A DNA stretch of 64,000 nt, taken from assembly GCF_030689305.1 (NCBI RefSeq), contig NZ_JAUYVM010000002.1:558001-622000 (forward strand). The letters run 5' to 3'. Shown here one piece after another: positions 20,225 to 27,652 of this stretch. This stretch comes from Vibrio penaeicida (lineage in GTDB: Bacteria > Pseudomonadota > Gammaproteobacteria > Enterobacterales > Vibrionaceae). The number at the start of each line of letters is the position of its first letter. Position 1 is the stretch's first letter. The notes beneath the pieces are model-generated. The model had not been told where the DNA came from. It saw nothing but the letters and a program-made list of their open reading frames with translations, and did not search any database. A program made the translations under genes and the position numbers.

Positions 20225-20401
20225 GCTTTGCAAACCTCATAACCCATGAACCAAGTCATTTTGGCTTGGTTCAAAACCTTCACCGCAATTCTGCAATGCC
20301 ATAAAATACAGTTAGATATAGGTCGTAAAAGCCGTTCTAATTATTAGGTCAATAACCATATTCAGCGTTAATTTTCGTCCGATGGTAAAGGAGTGAGATT
20401 G

Positions 20402-20716
20402 ATGAATCTGAGAATATTATTGCTAATAGGCTGCCTTGTCGCGCCTGCTCATGCGGACGATTCGCAAACCAATAAAGTAGCTGCGAAAATAAAAGCAAAA
20501 ATAGAAAGGGCAATACGGAAGCATAAGAAACCATTGCAAGGTTATTGCAACTACATGATCGAAATGGAACACAAAGGCAAATACGCCTACATAAAAAGAG
20601 TCCGACATGCAGGAGATAAAAAGATTTGTAAAGTTGGGAGCCGTGGCGTTAAGAAAGGGATGCGTTTCAAATACCATGTTCCGGAGAAACTAATTAGGAT
20701 TCACGTATCAGAGTGA
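20402..20716 (+). CDS. Small secreted protein resembling TolA domain III
   Basis: A 104-residue protein starting at the ATG at 20402, with AAGGAG eight bases before it. Residues 1-18 form a signal peptide ending around PAHADD. The mature part runs KVAAKIKAKIERAIRK, then a cysteine in GYCNYMIEMEH, a KGKY turn, a second strand and a second cysteine in GDKKICKVG, 27 residues after the first. This order (AxxIKxxIExx helix, C-strand-turn-strand-GD-C, helix) mirrors the periplasmic domain III of TolA, whose disulfide cysteines are 25 apart. The similarity is a pattern I see by eye, not a search result. The protein has no TolA membrane anchor or domain II. Confidence 0.6.
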   Translation: MNLRILLLIGCLVAPAHADDSQTNKVAAKIKAKIERAIRKHKKPLQGYCNYMIEMEHKGKYAYIKRVRHAGDKKICKVGSRGVKKGMRFKYHVPEKLIRIHVSE

Positions 20717-20743
20717 TATGTATCTGTCTCTTCTTTAGCTCAA

Positions 20744-20872
20744 ATATACCCAAGTAACCTCAAGATGCCATGTTCAGCGAGATTTAGCTGGCTTTCAGGT
20801 AAGGCATCGATTTGAAGATCTAGTGGTTCTAAATCAAGAATCAATAACGCACTATAACTAAATGTTTATATC
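20744..20872. repeat. Probable dispersed intergenic repeat
   Basis: The stretch from ATACCCAAGTAACCTCAAGA to the segment ending near CACTATAACTAAATG reads like a repetitive intergenic sequence rather than a gene, and it has no open frame of note. Its last 21 bases (20842-20862) recur with one mismatch at about 16957-16977, between rmf and fabA. I recall similar text in Vibrio intergenic regions but cannot verify copy number here. Confidence 0.4.
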
Positions 20873-20964
20873 GCTATAAATCAACAAATTTCTACTTAAC
20901 TAACATATGGCTATTCATGGGCGTAGCGTCTATATAGCCATTTCTTTGTTCTACAAATAGCAAA

Positions 20965-20988
20965 AAGGAGCCTTAAAAAAGGCTCCTT
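20965..20988 (-). terminator. Leftward intrinsic terminator without an obvious gene
   Basis: Stem AAGGAGCC / GGCTCCTT with an A-rich loop. The A run before it on the + strand gives a T tail only for leftward transcription. The gap 20717-21288 otherwise holds the repeat, a CRP-type site, and an AT-rich leftward frame (21040-21273, 77 codons) of doubtful reality. The terminator hints at a short leftward transcript in this gap. Confidence 0.55.
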
Positions 20989-21132
20989 AACCCCAGCGCA
21001 GCAAGCAAAGGTGTGAGGTCGAGGTAATAATGCAATCGATTACATTTGTTTGTAAATCATTATTAGCCAATCTTTGATATTGATCTCACGAAAATTTATG
21101 GGTTTCATCAAGTTACAGCCATGAGATCTTAT

Positions 21133-21148
21133 TGTGATATATATCACT
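21133..21148. promoter_or_regulatory. CRP-type site upstream of the sphingomyelinase gene
   Basis: TGTGATATATATCACT matches the CRP consensus TGTGA-N6-TCACA at nine of ten defined positions. It lies 141 bp before the sphingomyelinase ATG. The AT-rich spacer is compatible with CRP. Regulation by carbon status is inferred from the motif alone. Confidence 0.5.
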
Positions 21149-21288
21149 GAAATATATGATAATAATGCAGGCACTGATAATAGATTATGATTTTCCCCAC
21201 AAATAAATATATTTATAATTAATTTATAAAACAAATGTAACGTATTTACTCTAATTTTCATTTTGCTCTCCAAAAATAAGGAAATAAA

Positions 21289-22617
21289 ATGAGAAATACA
21301 CAGTGGAAACTACTTGTTGCTATAGCACTTACTTCGACAAGTTCACTCGCGGATACAGATGTTTACCTTACGAACAACTCAGATAAACCTTTAACAATAC
21401 AAGTTAAGCATACAGGGTCAGATCTTCTGCAATATGGGAGTGAATGGTTTCAGCATATTCAAGAGCTTAAGCCTTGGGAAACGAAATCAGTAATGAGTTT
21501 TAACCGTTGGGAAGGTGTTAAGGCAGGTCATACTTACGAGTTTGAAACCGTTGCTTCAAATCCTAACGGGGAAAGCATTCGCTTACACCAAAAAATGAAT
21601 GGATATTGGTACAACTCCGCTATGACATATGGCGTTAGTTCATCTGATGTTGAGCTTAATTTGAAGGAAGATCGAAGCGTGCACCGTTATCAATCTCAAG
21701 TTTTTGGTCAGCGAGAAGTCGAACTGGCGTTCAAATCTGACGCAACTGGGCGCTATGATGATCTCTACTACACAATTACGCCAAAAAAACAAAGCGAATC
21801 GCCGGATTCAACTTCAACGACGCTGAAAGTGATGACTTATAATGTTTGGGCATTACCAGCGATTGCTTCGCACATTAGCGATCGACTCGACATCATCCCA
21901 GAGTATGTGAAAGGTTACGATGTGTTGGCACTTCAGGAAGTCTTTTCAAATGGCAGAAATGATTTTCTTAGAGCATTAGCGAAAGAGTACCCATACCAGA
22001 CCAAAATGTTAGATAAAAGTGGTTTTAATATACACGATGGTGGTGTGACTATTGTTAGCCGATACCCGATTGTTAATCAGGCACAATATGTTTTCCCAGA
22101 CTGCAGCGGCACAGATTGTTTTGCGGATAAGGGTGTGAATTATGCTGAGGTCATAAAAAATGGCCAGGCGTATCATGTCTTTGCGACTCATACTGCGTCA
22201 TTTGACACGGATACTGCTCGCGAATATCGCCAGAAACAATTCCGACAGATGCGCGAGATGGCGCAGTCTCTGAACATCCCAACGAATGAAACTGTGATTT
22301 ACAGTGGCGACTTTAACGTTAATAAAAGGAAGTTTCCTGGTGACTATCAACAGATGATCGCAAATCTAAATGCAATTGAGCCCACTTATTCGGGTTACAC
22401 GGAATCGACATTTGATCCTCGTATAAACAATTTTGCAGGCGAGGCACTTTCTGGCGGCGAAAATGTTGAGTACTTAGATTACATCATGGTAAGCGCTGAA
22501 TATGCCGTTAAAAACCAAAATAGTAATCGTGTTGATGTACCAAGAAGCACCGATGAGAGATTATGGAAGCATTATAACTTATCCGATCACTTCCCAGTTT
22601 CGGCTGTAATCAAATGA
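21289..22617 (+). CDS. Secreted sphingomyelinase C-type phosphodiesterase
   Basis: A 442-residue secreted enzyme. Residues 1-21 are a signal peptide (LVAIALTSTSSLAD). Residues 22-160 form an N-terminal beta domain of unclear role. From about 180 it is an endonuclease/exonuclease/phosphatase-fold phosphodiesterase: MTYNVWALP, ALQEVF with the metal-binding Glu, GGVTIVSRYPI, FATHTAS, YSGDFNVN and the C-terminal LSDHFPVSA. This is the pattern of bacterial neutral sphingomyelinases (beta-hemolysin type), which cleave sphingomyelin to ceramide and phosphocholine and can lyse eukaryotic membranes. The stop overlaps the next gene's start (ATGATGA), indicating translational coupling. Confidence 0.85.
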   Translation: MRNTQWKLLVAIALTSTSSLADTDVYLTNNSDKPLTIQVKHTGSDLLQYGSEWFQHIQELKPWETKSVMSFNRWEGVKAGHTYEFETVASNPNGESIRLHQKMNGYWYNSAMTYGVSSSDVELNLKEDRSVHRYQSQVFGQREVELAFKSDATGRYDDLYYTITPKKQSESPDSTSTTLKVMTYNVWALPAIASHISDRLDIIPEYVKGYDVLALQEVFSNGRNDFLRALAKEYPYQTKMLDKSGFNIHDGGVTIVSRYPIVNQAQYVFPDCSGTDCFADKGVNYAEVIKNGQAYHVFATHTASFDTDTAREYRQKQFRQMREMAQSLNIPTNETVIYSGDFNVNKRKFPGDYQQMIANLNAIEPTYSGYTESTFDPRINNFAGEALSGGENVEYLDYIMVSAEYAVKNQNSNRVDVPRSTDERLWKHYNLSDHFPVSAVIK

Positions 22618-23570
22618 TGACAAAGGTATTGTCCTTTCTTGTGCCCGTTGTACTCGCGGGCGCTACATACCTTGGCTTGTCTTCCGATACAGCTAACGAA
22701 CGAACGGCAGGCATAGCCCCAAGCAGCACGGTTTTATCTAACGCTACCGAGCAGCAATCAAAGGCTCAAGAGATTAGAGGTCAAACCAAGATCGTAGCAG
22801 ATGACCCGAAAAGCATACCAGAGACAAAGGAGAATCATTTCGATGACTTAAAAGGAGTGCTCTTGTATTCAGCACTGGAAAGCTTTTGGGAAAAATGCCG
22901 AGCTATTGGAGATTGCACAAGCCAATTGGATAAAGCTTTACTTAATATGGATGAGCGATGGTACCAATTGCTATCCCGTTTTCCTTCTCTCAGTGATGAG
23001 TGGAATCTTCAACAAGCTAAAATACCTTTGGAGAATGCTGGAAACTTAAAAGAACGTGTACAACTTTTTAAAGAGGGTGCGCATCAAGTATGGGGTGATA
23101 TGGCGAGTGTCATACTTTCAGATCAATTCACACTGTTGGATTTTCGTTTAGCAAGTGAAGAAATAACGCACGTAGAGCCAGACATGTTCTTTGAGGCTTA
23201 TCAATCTCTCATTTCACAATGGAACACCAGTGTTCAGGGCTTAAACGTATCAACAAATACAGAACAATACGAGTATGGTCTATCACTGATCCCAATTCAT
23301 TATAGCCACGAGAATAAGCGTGATATTAGAAAAATGTTGCAGTTACATCACTTGGAAAGTGAAGATATTCGTGAGTTAGAGGCGCGAGAAAACCAAGTTA
23401 ACGCGCAAGAAAAAGAAGTAAACGACTATCAGTTGGAACTCCGTAAGTTGAAAAGTCGATTAGCCGACCAACGAACACGAGAGAAATCGCATTTAAATGA
23501 CCGCGAGTGGGAATCGTATTACCACCAACAAGTGACCGAATTTAGACAAGAATTTTTCAGTGTTAAATAA
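22614..23570 (+). CDS. Membrane-anchored helical protein, putative lipase-chaperone-like foldase for the sphingomyelinase
   Basis: A 318-residue protein with one N-terminal transmembrane helix (about residues 4-22), a polar linker to about 75, and an all-alpha, highly charged domain ending in a long coiled coil (LEARENQVNAQEKEVNDYQL). That architecture is shared with steric chaperones of secreted lipases (LifO/LipB), which sit in the inner membrane and fold their partner in the periplasm. The segment DLKGVLLYSALESFWEK could correspond to the conserved FDYxLSALGE region, but the Arg-Phe-Asp core is not clearly kept. The 4-bp overlap with the sphingomyelinase gene supports a dedicated partner. 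Assignment is an inference. Confidence 0.5.
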   Translation: MMTKVLSFLVPVVLAGATYLGLSSDTANERTAGIAPSSTVLSNATEQQSKAQEIRGQTKIVADDPKSIPETKENHFDDLKGVLLYSALESFWEKCRAIGDCTSQLDKALLNMDERWYQLLSRFPSLSDEWNLQQAKIPLENAGNLKERVQLFKEGAHQVWGDMASVILSDQFTLLDFRLASEEITHVEPDMFFEAYQSLISQWNTSVQGLNVSTNTEQYEYGLSLIPIHYSHENKRDIRKMLQLHHLESEDIRELEARENQVNAQEKEVNDYQLELRKLKSRLADQRTREKSHLNDREWESYYHQQVTEFRQEFFSVK

Positions 23571-23586
23571 CCTTATATTCAATTTA

Positions 23587-23617
23587 AAAGACGATGCTTG
23601 AACCATCGTCTTTTTTT
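23587..23617 (+). terminator. Terminator after the sphingomyelinase operon, likely bidirectional
   Basis: Stem AAAGACGATG / CATCGTCTTT followed by Ts on the + strand and preceded by an A-rich stretch, so it can also stop the convergent NRPS-like gene. Confidence 0.85.
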
Positions 23618-23643
23618 AAATGTTTTTTCTTATCAGGACGTTT

Positions 23644-26592
23644 TTAGGAAACGGTGATGTGAGGTGCTAAACATCGAATGAGATCTTTCATATCCTGATC
23701 TTCTCTAACAATCGAGTAGTGGTCGCCCTTCAGTTGTTGTACTTCCATCTCGTTAAGGTAGGGAACCCAAGTTTGTGGGTTAGGGTACCAGGCCATAGGG
23801 TTCTCAATGCTTGGCTGCGCATGTAAGTAGAGAATTTTTCCTTGAATACTTAAGGGAGCTGGCACGTATCCATGGACTGCCTCTTTTGTTGTGTTTTCCA
23901 TTGCCAATAATCGAGAGAAATAATCGCTGGTTAGAGCAGCAGGAAAAACGCCTTTTGCTCGCCCTTTATTCACGATGTAGTTGAGTCTGTCCATTTCGTT
24001 ACTAAGGTTACGTAGTTTTTGGGCAGGTATATCTAATTTAAAGGCGTATTTGAAGAAAAGGTGCAGTGTTTCAACGGAGTCTTCTTGCTCAGGTTCATAC
24101 ATAACGCCATTGAGCGCATTACGAAGTTGATCTTTTTCGTTGTGAGCGACCTTTCCTTGTTGTAGGGCAAGCTCGAATAAGTGCTCGAATTGCGTTTCTG
24201 AGTCTGCGTGCTCTCTTAGTTGCTTTGCAGAAACATCCACACCGTACATTTGCTCAAAAAAGGTAGCCAGCCCTTGTGCAATATCCGTATTTTCTCGCAG
24301 GTGATATCCATTGGGCAGATCTACAAGTGCAAGCATTGCAATTTTCCTATTGGATTGTTCTAAGAGGCGGGCAATTTCTATGGAAATAGGGGCTCCAGCG
24401 CAATACCCCATAATGAAGACGTCTCCGTGAGGTTGCTGCTTCATTATTAGGTTGGTGTAACGCTGCGCGTATTCGAGTACTGAAAACGGGACGATTTCTT
24501 CGCCAGCCTCGGCACCAGGTGCGCGTAACCCATAAACATTCAGAGTATCTGGCAGTAAAGGCATCATTTTTTGATACACCTGAACATGACCATCCCCAGG
24601 GTGCACCAAGAACAGATATTTATTGTGTTCTGAGGATTTCATTTCAATCAAAGAATTGATCTCAGAAGGAGGCAGTAAAGCTTCTGATTGAGGGCAGTTT
24701 ATGGCACTTTCAACGGCTACGGATAGGTTTAATAGTGTGTCGTTATGCATCAATGAGTCTGATTTTATATGGATGCCAAACTCTCGATTCACTTCTGACA
24801 ACATAGACAATAGTTGCAGAGATGTCCCGCCTAAGTCCGTAAAGCTATGCTCAAGATAAATGGAATCACTCATCGAAAGGATATGCTGCCAAATACTAGC
24901 GATACCTAATTGAGTGACAGTTTGAGGCAATGTTTGCGGAGCCTGAATGCGTTTAGAGTCCTGAGCATTTGATTGGATTGAAACCGTATCTAATTTTCCT
25001 CCTACTTTGATAGGAAAACGTTCCAGCCAAGCATAACGTTTCGGAAGCATGTAAGAGGGGATCTGATTAGTTAGATAACGACTGATCTCGCAAGCAATGT
25101 TGTCGGCATCTTGAGGTGTTTCTGCGGTATGGTAGGCAGTTAAAGATACCGGCGTACCCTGAGAATTTCGCTCTACATCTATGTATATATCGATGTTGCG
25201 AGCTTTAAAGAGAGTGACACATGCTTCTTTTAATTGATTTGCCACTTCGTCTGTTACAACAAGCTGTCCAGCGAGCTTGATTTGATTATCCTGCCTACCC
25301 ACAAAGATCAGTTCGTTTTGGTTTGAAATTTCGACAATGTCACCCGTTCGGTAAAAGCACTCGATGTTATCGGTGATAGGGTCTGGGATATACAGGTATC
25401 GACTCTGATTGTTTTTCTGATCTTTATAAACGTTTTGAAGGCGGTTACTGACCAGTAGTTCACCTTTTTCACCCGCTTCACATAATTGCCAGGTATGTGT
25501 TAAATCACACTGCCTCATAACACGAACATCAACGCCACGAACGGGCTTGCCTAGTGTTGTAGGCATAATTTCTGTAGATAACCCTGAATCAAATAGCACG
25601 GAGCTCATCACCCAAATACCGGCTTCAGATGGGCCATATCCATTAACCACGCGAGATACACCAGCCTTTGCAAGACGGGGAGGGAGGTCATCACTAAAAG
25701 CTTCTCCAACCAGCATAACAGTGTTCAAAGGCTCAAAAATGCGTGAAGGATTGCCTTCGTGTGTTTTCAGTAAATGGCTAATATGCGAAGGCGTAATGCT
25801 CATGTGTGACACTCGCTGTTCTTCTATGAACTCGACAAACCCTTGATGGCAAAACATCGTTTGTTCGTCTACCAATACTAAGCATGCTCCATTGCCTAAG
25901 GAAATCGCCAGCTCGTGCACTACCGCATCAAAATTACGGCGAGCAAGTTGTATCAGGCGACTTTCAGGGCATAGGTGGAGCTCTTCGCTTGCAGAACGAG
26001 TTAGGTTGGAAAGTGGAAGCATTGGCATTGTTATCACTTTTGGCTCACCTGTTGTCCCTGAACTGCAGAATACACAAGCACTGTTACGTGATCCTACAGT
26101 CACAATACTTGTTTCAGCGGCATGATCTATTTGATGTTGATGCTCGCTCAGTACCAGCGTTTCAAACTTTTCAATATCGCGGGATAGATGAGCATTATCT
26201 TCGTCAAGGAGGACAAGATCAGGCGAGATTTTTCTCAAACGTTTGTTATTCACTTCGATCCCAAGCTTAGGCTCAACGAAATGAATGGCAGCCCCCAGTT
26301 TTAGAACAGCCAAAAACGCAGTTGCGACTTCGACATTCACCCGAGAAAAACATACAGCGACAACTTGACCCGTGTGTCCCGCGGGCAATCGACCAAGCGC
26401 ATCACGTAAGTAGTTTGCAAGTTGATTAGCTTTACTCTCCAACTCTTGATAACTAAAAGAGTCGCCGGAAGGGTTTAAAATAGCTTGGTGGTTTGGAAAC
26501 TGACGAGTAATCAGTTCGAATTGTTGTAACCATGGCAGAGCCACATGACCACTTTTGGCAGAGAGTTTTTGGTGATGAATTGAAGCATCCAT
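23644..26592 (-). CDS. Single-module NRPS-like enzyme: adenylation, carrier, thioesterase (A-T-TE)
   Basis: A 982-residue protein with no condensation domain. The adenylation domain (about 25-545) shows A3 CSSGTTGEPK (176-185), NFDAVVHE (220-227), NGYGPSEAG (317-325), YRTGD (414-418) and GGKLD with the A10 lysine at 533. The usual A8 KIRG is KLAG here. The carrier domain has DLGGTSLQLL with the phosphopantetheine Ser591. The thioesterase domain has GYCAG, so the nucleophile is Cys731 instead of Ser, followed by LVDLP and GDHYSIV for Asp and His. A-T-TE enzymes include aryl-pyruvate dimerases such as RalA; Cys thioesterases occur in strained-ring formation. The Asp in FDA suggests an amino-acid rather than keto-acid substrate. 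No tailoring genes lie nearby. Confidence 0.85.
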   Translation of the reverse strand: MDASIHHQKLSAKSGHVALPWLQQFELITRQFPNHQAILNPSGDSFSYQELESKANQLANYLRDALGRLPAGHTGQVVAVCFSRVNVEVATAFLAVLKLGAAIHFVEPKLGIEVNNKRLRKISPDLVLLDEDNAHLSRDIEKFETLVLSEHQHQIDHAAETSIVTVGSRNSACVFCSSGTTGEPKVITMPMLPLSNLTRSASEELHLCPESRLIQLARRNFDAVVHELAISLGNGACLVLVDEQTMFCHQGFVEFIEEQRVSHMSITPSHISHLLKTHEGNPSRIFEPLNTVMLVGEAFSDDLPPRLAKAGVSRVVNGYGPSEAGIWVMSSVLFDSGLSTEIMPTTLGKPVRGVDVRVMRQCDLTHTWQLCEAGEKGELLVSNRLQNVYKDQKNNQSRYLYIPDPITDNIECFYRTGDIVEISNQNELIFVGRQDNQIKLAGQLVVTDEVANQLKEACVTLFKARNIDIYIDVERNSQGTPVSLTAYHTAETPQDADNIACEISRYLTNQIPSYMLPKRYAWLERFPIKVGGKLDTVSIQSNAQDSKRIQAPQTLPQTVTQLGIASIWQHILSMSDSIYLEHSFTDLGGTSLQLLSMLSEVNREFGIHIKSDSLMHNDTLLNLSVAVESAINCPQSEALLPPSEINSLIEMKSSEHNKYLFLVHPGDGHVQVYQKMMPLLPDTLNVYGLRAPGAEAGEEIVPFSVLEYAQRYTNLIMKQQPHGDVFIMGYCAGAPISIEIARLLEQSNRKIAMLALVDLPNGYHLRENTDIAQGLATFFEQMYGVDVSAKQLREHADSETQFEHLFELALQQGKVAHNEKDQLRNALNGVMYEPEQEDSVETLHLFFKYAFKLDIPAQKLRNLSNEMDRLNYIVNKGRAKGVFPAALTSDYFSRLLAMENTTKEAVHGYVPAPLSIQGKILYLHAQPSIENPMAWYPNPQTWVPYLNEMEVQQLKGDHYSIVREDQDMKDLIRCLAPHITVS
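25677..25684 (+). other. KOPS-type octamer GGGGAGGG
   Basis: Matches the FtsK-orienting GGGNAGGG consensus on the + strand, left of dif, so it points toward dif. It lies inside the NRPS-like gene, and a single octamer could occur by chance. Confidence 0.45.
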
Positions 26593-26680
26593 ATCTGAAT
26601 CGGTTCCATTGAAAACAGGCGAATAAAAATGCTCCTCATAGACACCCTTGTGCTTAAATTATTTACTCTTAAGTCAGCAA

Positions 26681-26714
26681 GGTAAAACAGTCTTACCCCT
26701 TATGTATCAAGGGG
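26681..26714. promoter_or_regulatory. Palindromes upstream of the NRPS-like gene
   Basis: GGTAAAACAGTCTTACC (26681-26697) is a near-perfect 17-bp palindrome, immediately followed by an inverted repeat CCCCTT-N7-AAGGGG (26696-26714). They lie about 90 bp before the NRPS-like start in the 253-bp gap to the next gene. The first looks like an operator. No regulator gene is adjacent, and the binding factor is unknown. Confidence 0.35.
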
Positions 26715-26845
26715 AGAGGTAGCCAAATAAAAATTGCCCGTAACCTAACAAAACATTGTGAATTTTTTTACCGATTAATATACTCTTAACTAGAATATGG
26801 CACCAATTTTAAACAAATTTGAAACCACCATATAAGTCAATTACA

Positions 26846-27382
26846 TCAATACCTTATATTTGATTTAATGGTAATACTATCAATGTTAATCTTGTTATTA
26901 CTCGTAGAAGAGTGAGGCACGAAATTGACATAAACGTAATTAAGATTTGACTGGAATCCAGTAGATGCAATACGCACATTTTTAATTCTGGAATCGATTT
27001 TTGAGACCACTTTTGTATCATTAATATGCAAGTCGAAAATGGGGTTGTTTTCGTTTTTCGCAATTCGAATATCAATGGTATTCATTTTGTCCGGCAGAAC
27101 GCCCATTACCGTATTAAAATTCCCTGCAGCCTCCCAATAGCTATTGGATTCCATTTCTTCCCAACTATCTAATGCAGAGATGAAACCGGAATATGAATCC
27201 CCACGTTTCGCTTTAATGCGATCAAATTTGTGCTGCTCGACATAATGAACAGTGATGGTCCCGACAGAGTAAATTTTGTCACCAGTTCGAATCAAAGATC
27301 CTCCAGAGTGCAGAATTTTAGTGTCCGCAGCTGCCCACAGTGAAACGAAGCTTGTTGCTAATGCTAACGCTATGCTTTTCAT
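26846..27382 (-). CDS. Secreted protein of unknown function
   Basis: A 178-residue protein with a clear signal peptide (MKSIALALATSFVSLWAAADT). The mature part is predicted beta-rich (ITVHYVEQHKF, IDIRIAKNENN, YVYVNFVPHS) with no cysteines and no motif I recognise. The start has TTTTTGGAGTATTGGT before the ATG. The Fur-type box about 175 bp upstream and the near-absence of other signals in that leader suggest possible iron control, but the leader also holds a 67-codon frame of uncertain status (27379-27582). Confidence 0.65.
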   Translation of the reverse strand: MKSIALALATSFVSLWAAADTKILHSGGSLIRTGDKIYSVGTITVHYVEQHKFDRIKAKRGDSYSGFISALDSWEEMESNSYWEAAGNFNTVMGVLPDKMNTIDIRIAKNENNPIFDLHINDTKVVSKIDSRIKNVRIASTGFQSNLNYVYVNFVPHSSTSNNKINIDSITIKSNIRY

Positions 27383-27557
27383 ACCAATACTCCAAAAAGT
27401 TTGATGGCATTATTACAAGCGAAAGGGCTGTGAGCTGTTAGATGATTAAATAGAACAGATAGGGTGTTTAGTGAATCAGTAAAGAGAGAAAATGCTCTGT
27501 TTTCTTGTTGCAATACGACCATCAATTGCGCTGGGTGTTTGAAAGTAATCCCACACT

Positions 27558-27581
27558 GATAACAATTGATAATAATTCTCA
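27558..27581. promoter_or_regulatory. Fur-type box between two secreted-protein genes
   Basis: TGATAATAATTCTCA at 27567-27581 matches the 7-1-7 Fur pattern TGATAAT-N-ATTATCA at all but one position. It overlaps a second partial unit beginning TGATAACAATTGATA at 27558. Overlapping units are normal in real Fur boxes. It lies 71 bp before the rightward gene at 27653 and about 175 bp before the leftward gene. Confidence 0.65.
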
Positions 27582-27652
27582 TTACAACTCATGTTGATGC
27601 ATATTAGGTTATAGAATCGTCAACGAAATTTCATAAGGTGAAATGAAGTAAT

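Noticed and set aside
21040..21273. 77-codon leftward AT-rich frame before the sphingomyelinase as a gene
   Set aside because: Composition is that of AT-rich non-coding DNA, no clear ribosome binding site, and it overlaps the CRP-type site. Left open only because a leftward terminator follows.
27379..27582. 67-codon leftward frame as a gene
   Set aside because: Its first codons are the Fur-type box itself read in frame, it has no ribosome binding site of note, and no recognisable sequence. It is more likely the leader of the 26846-27382 gene.
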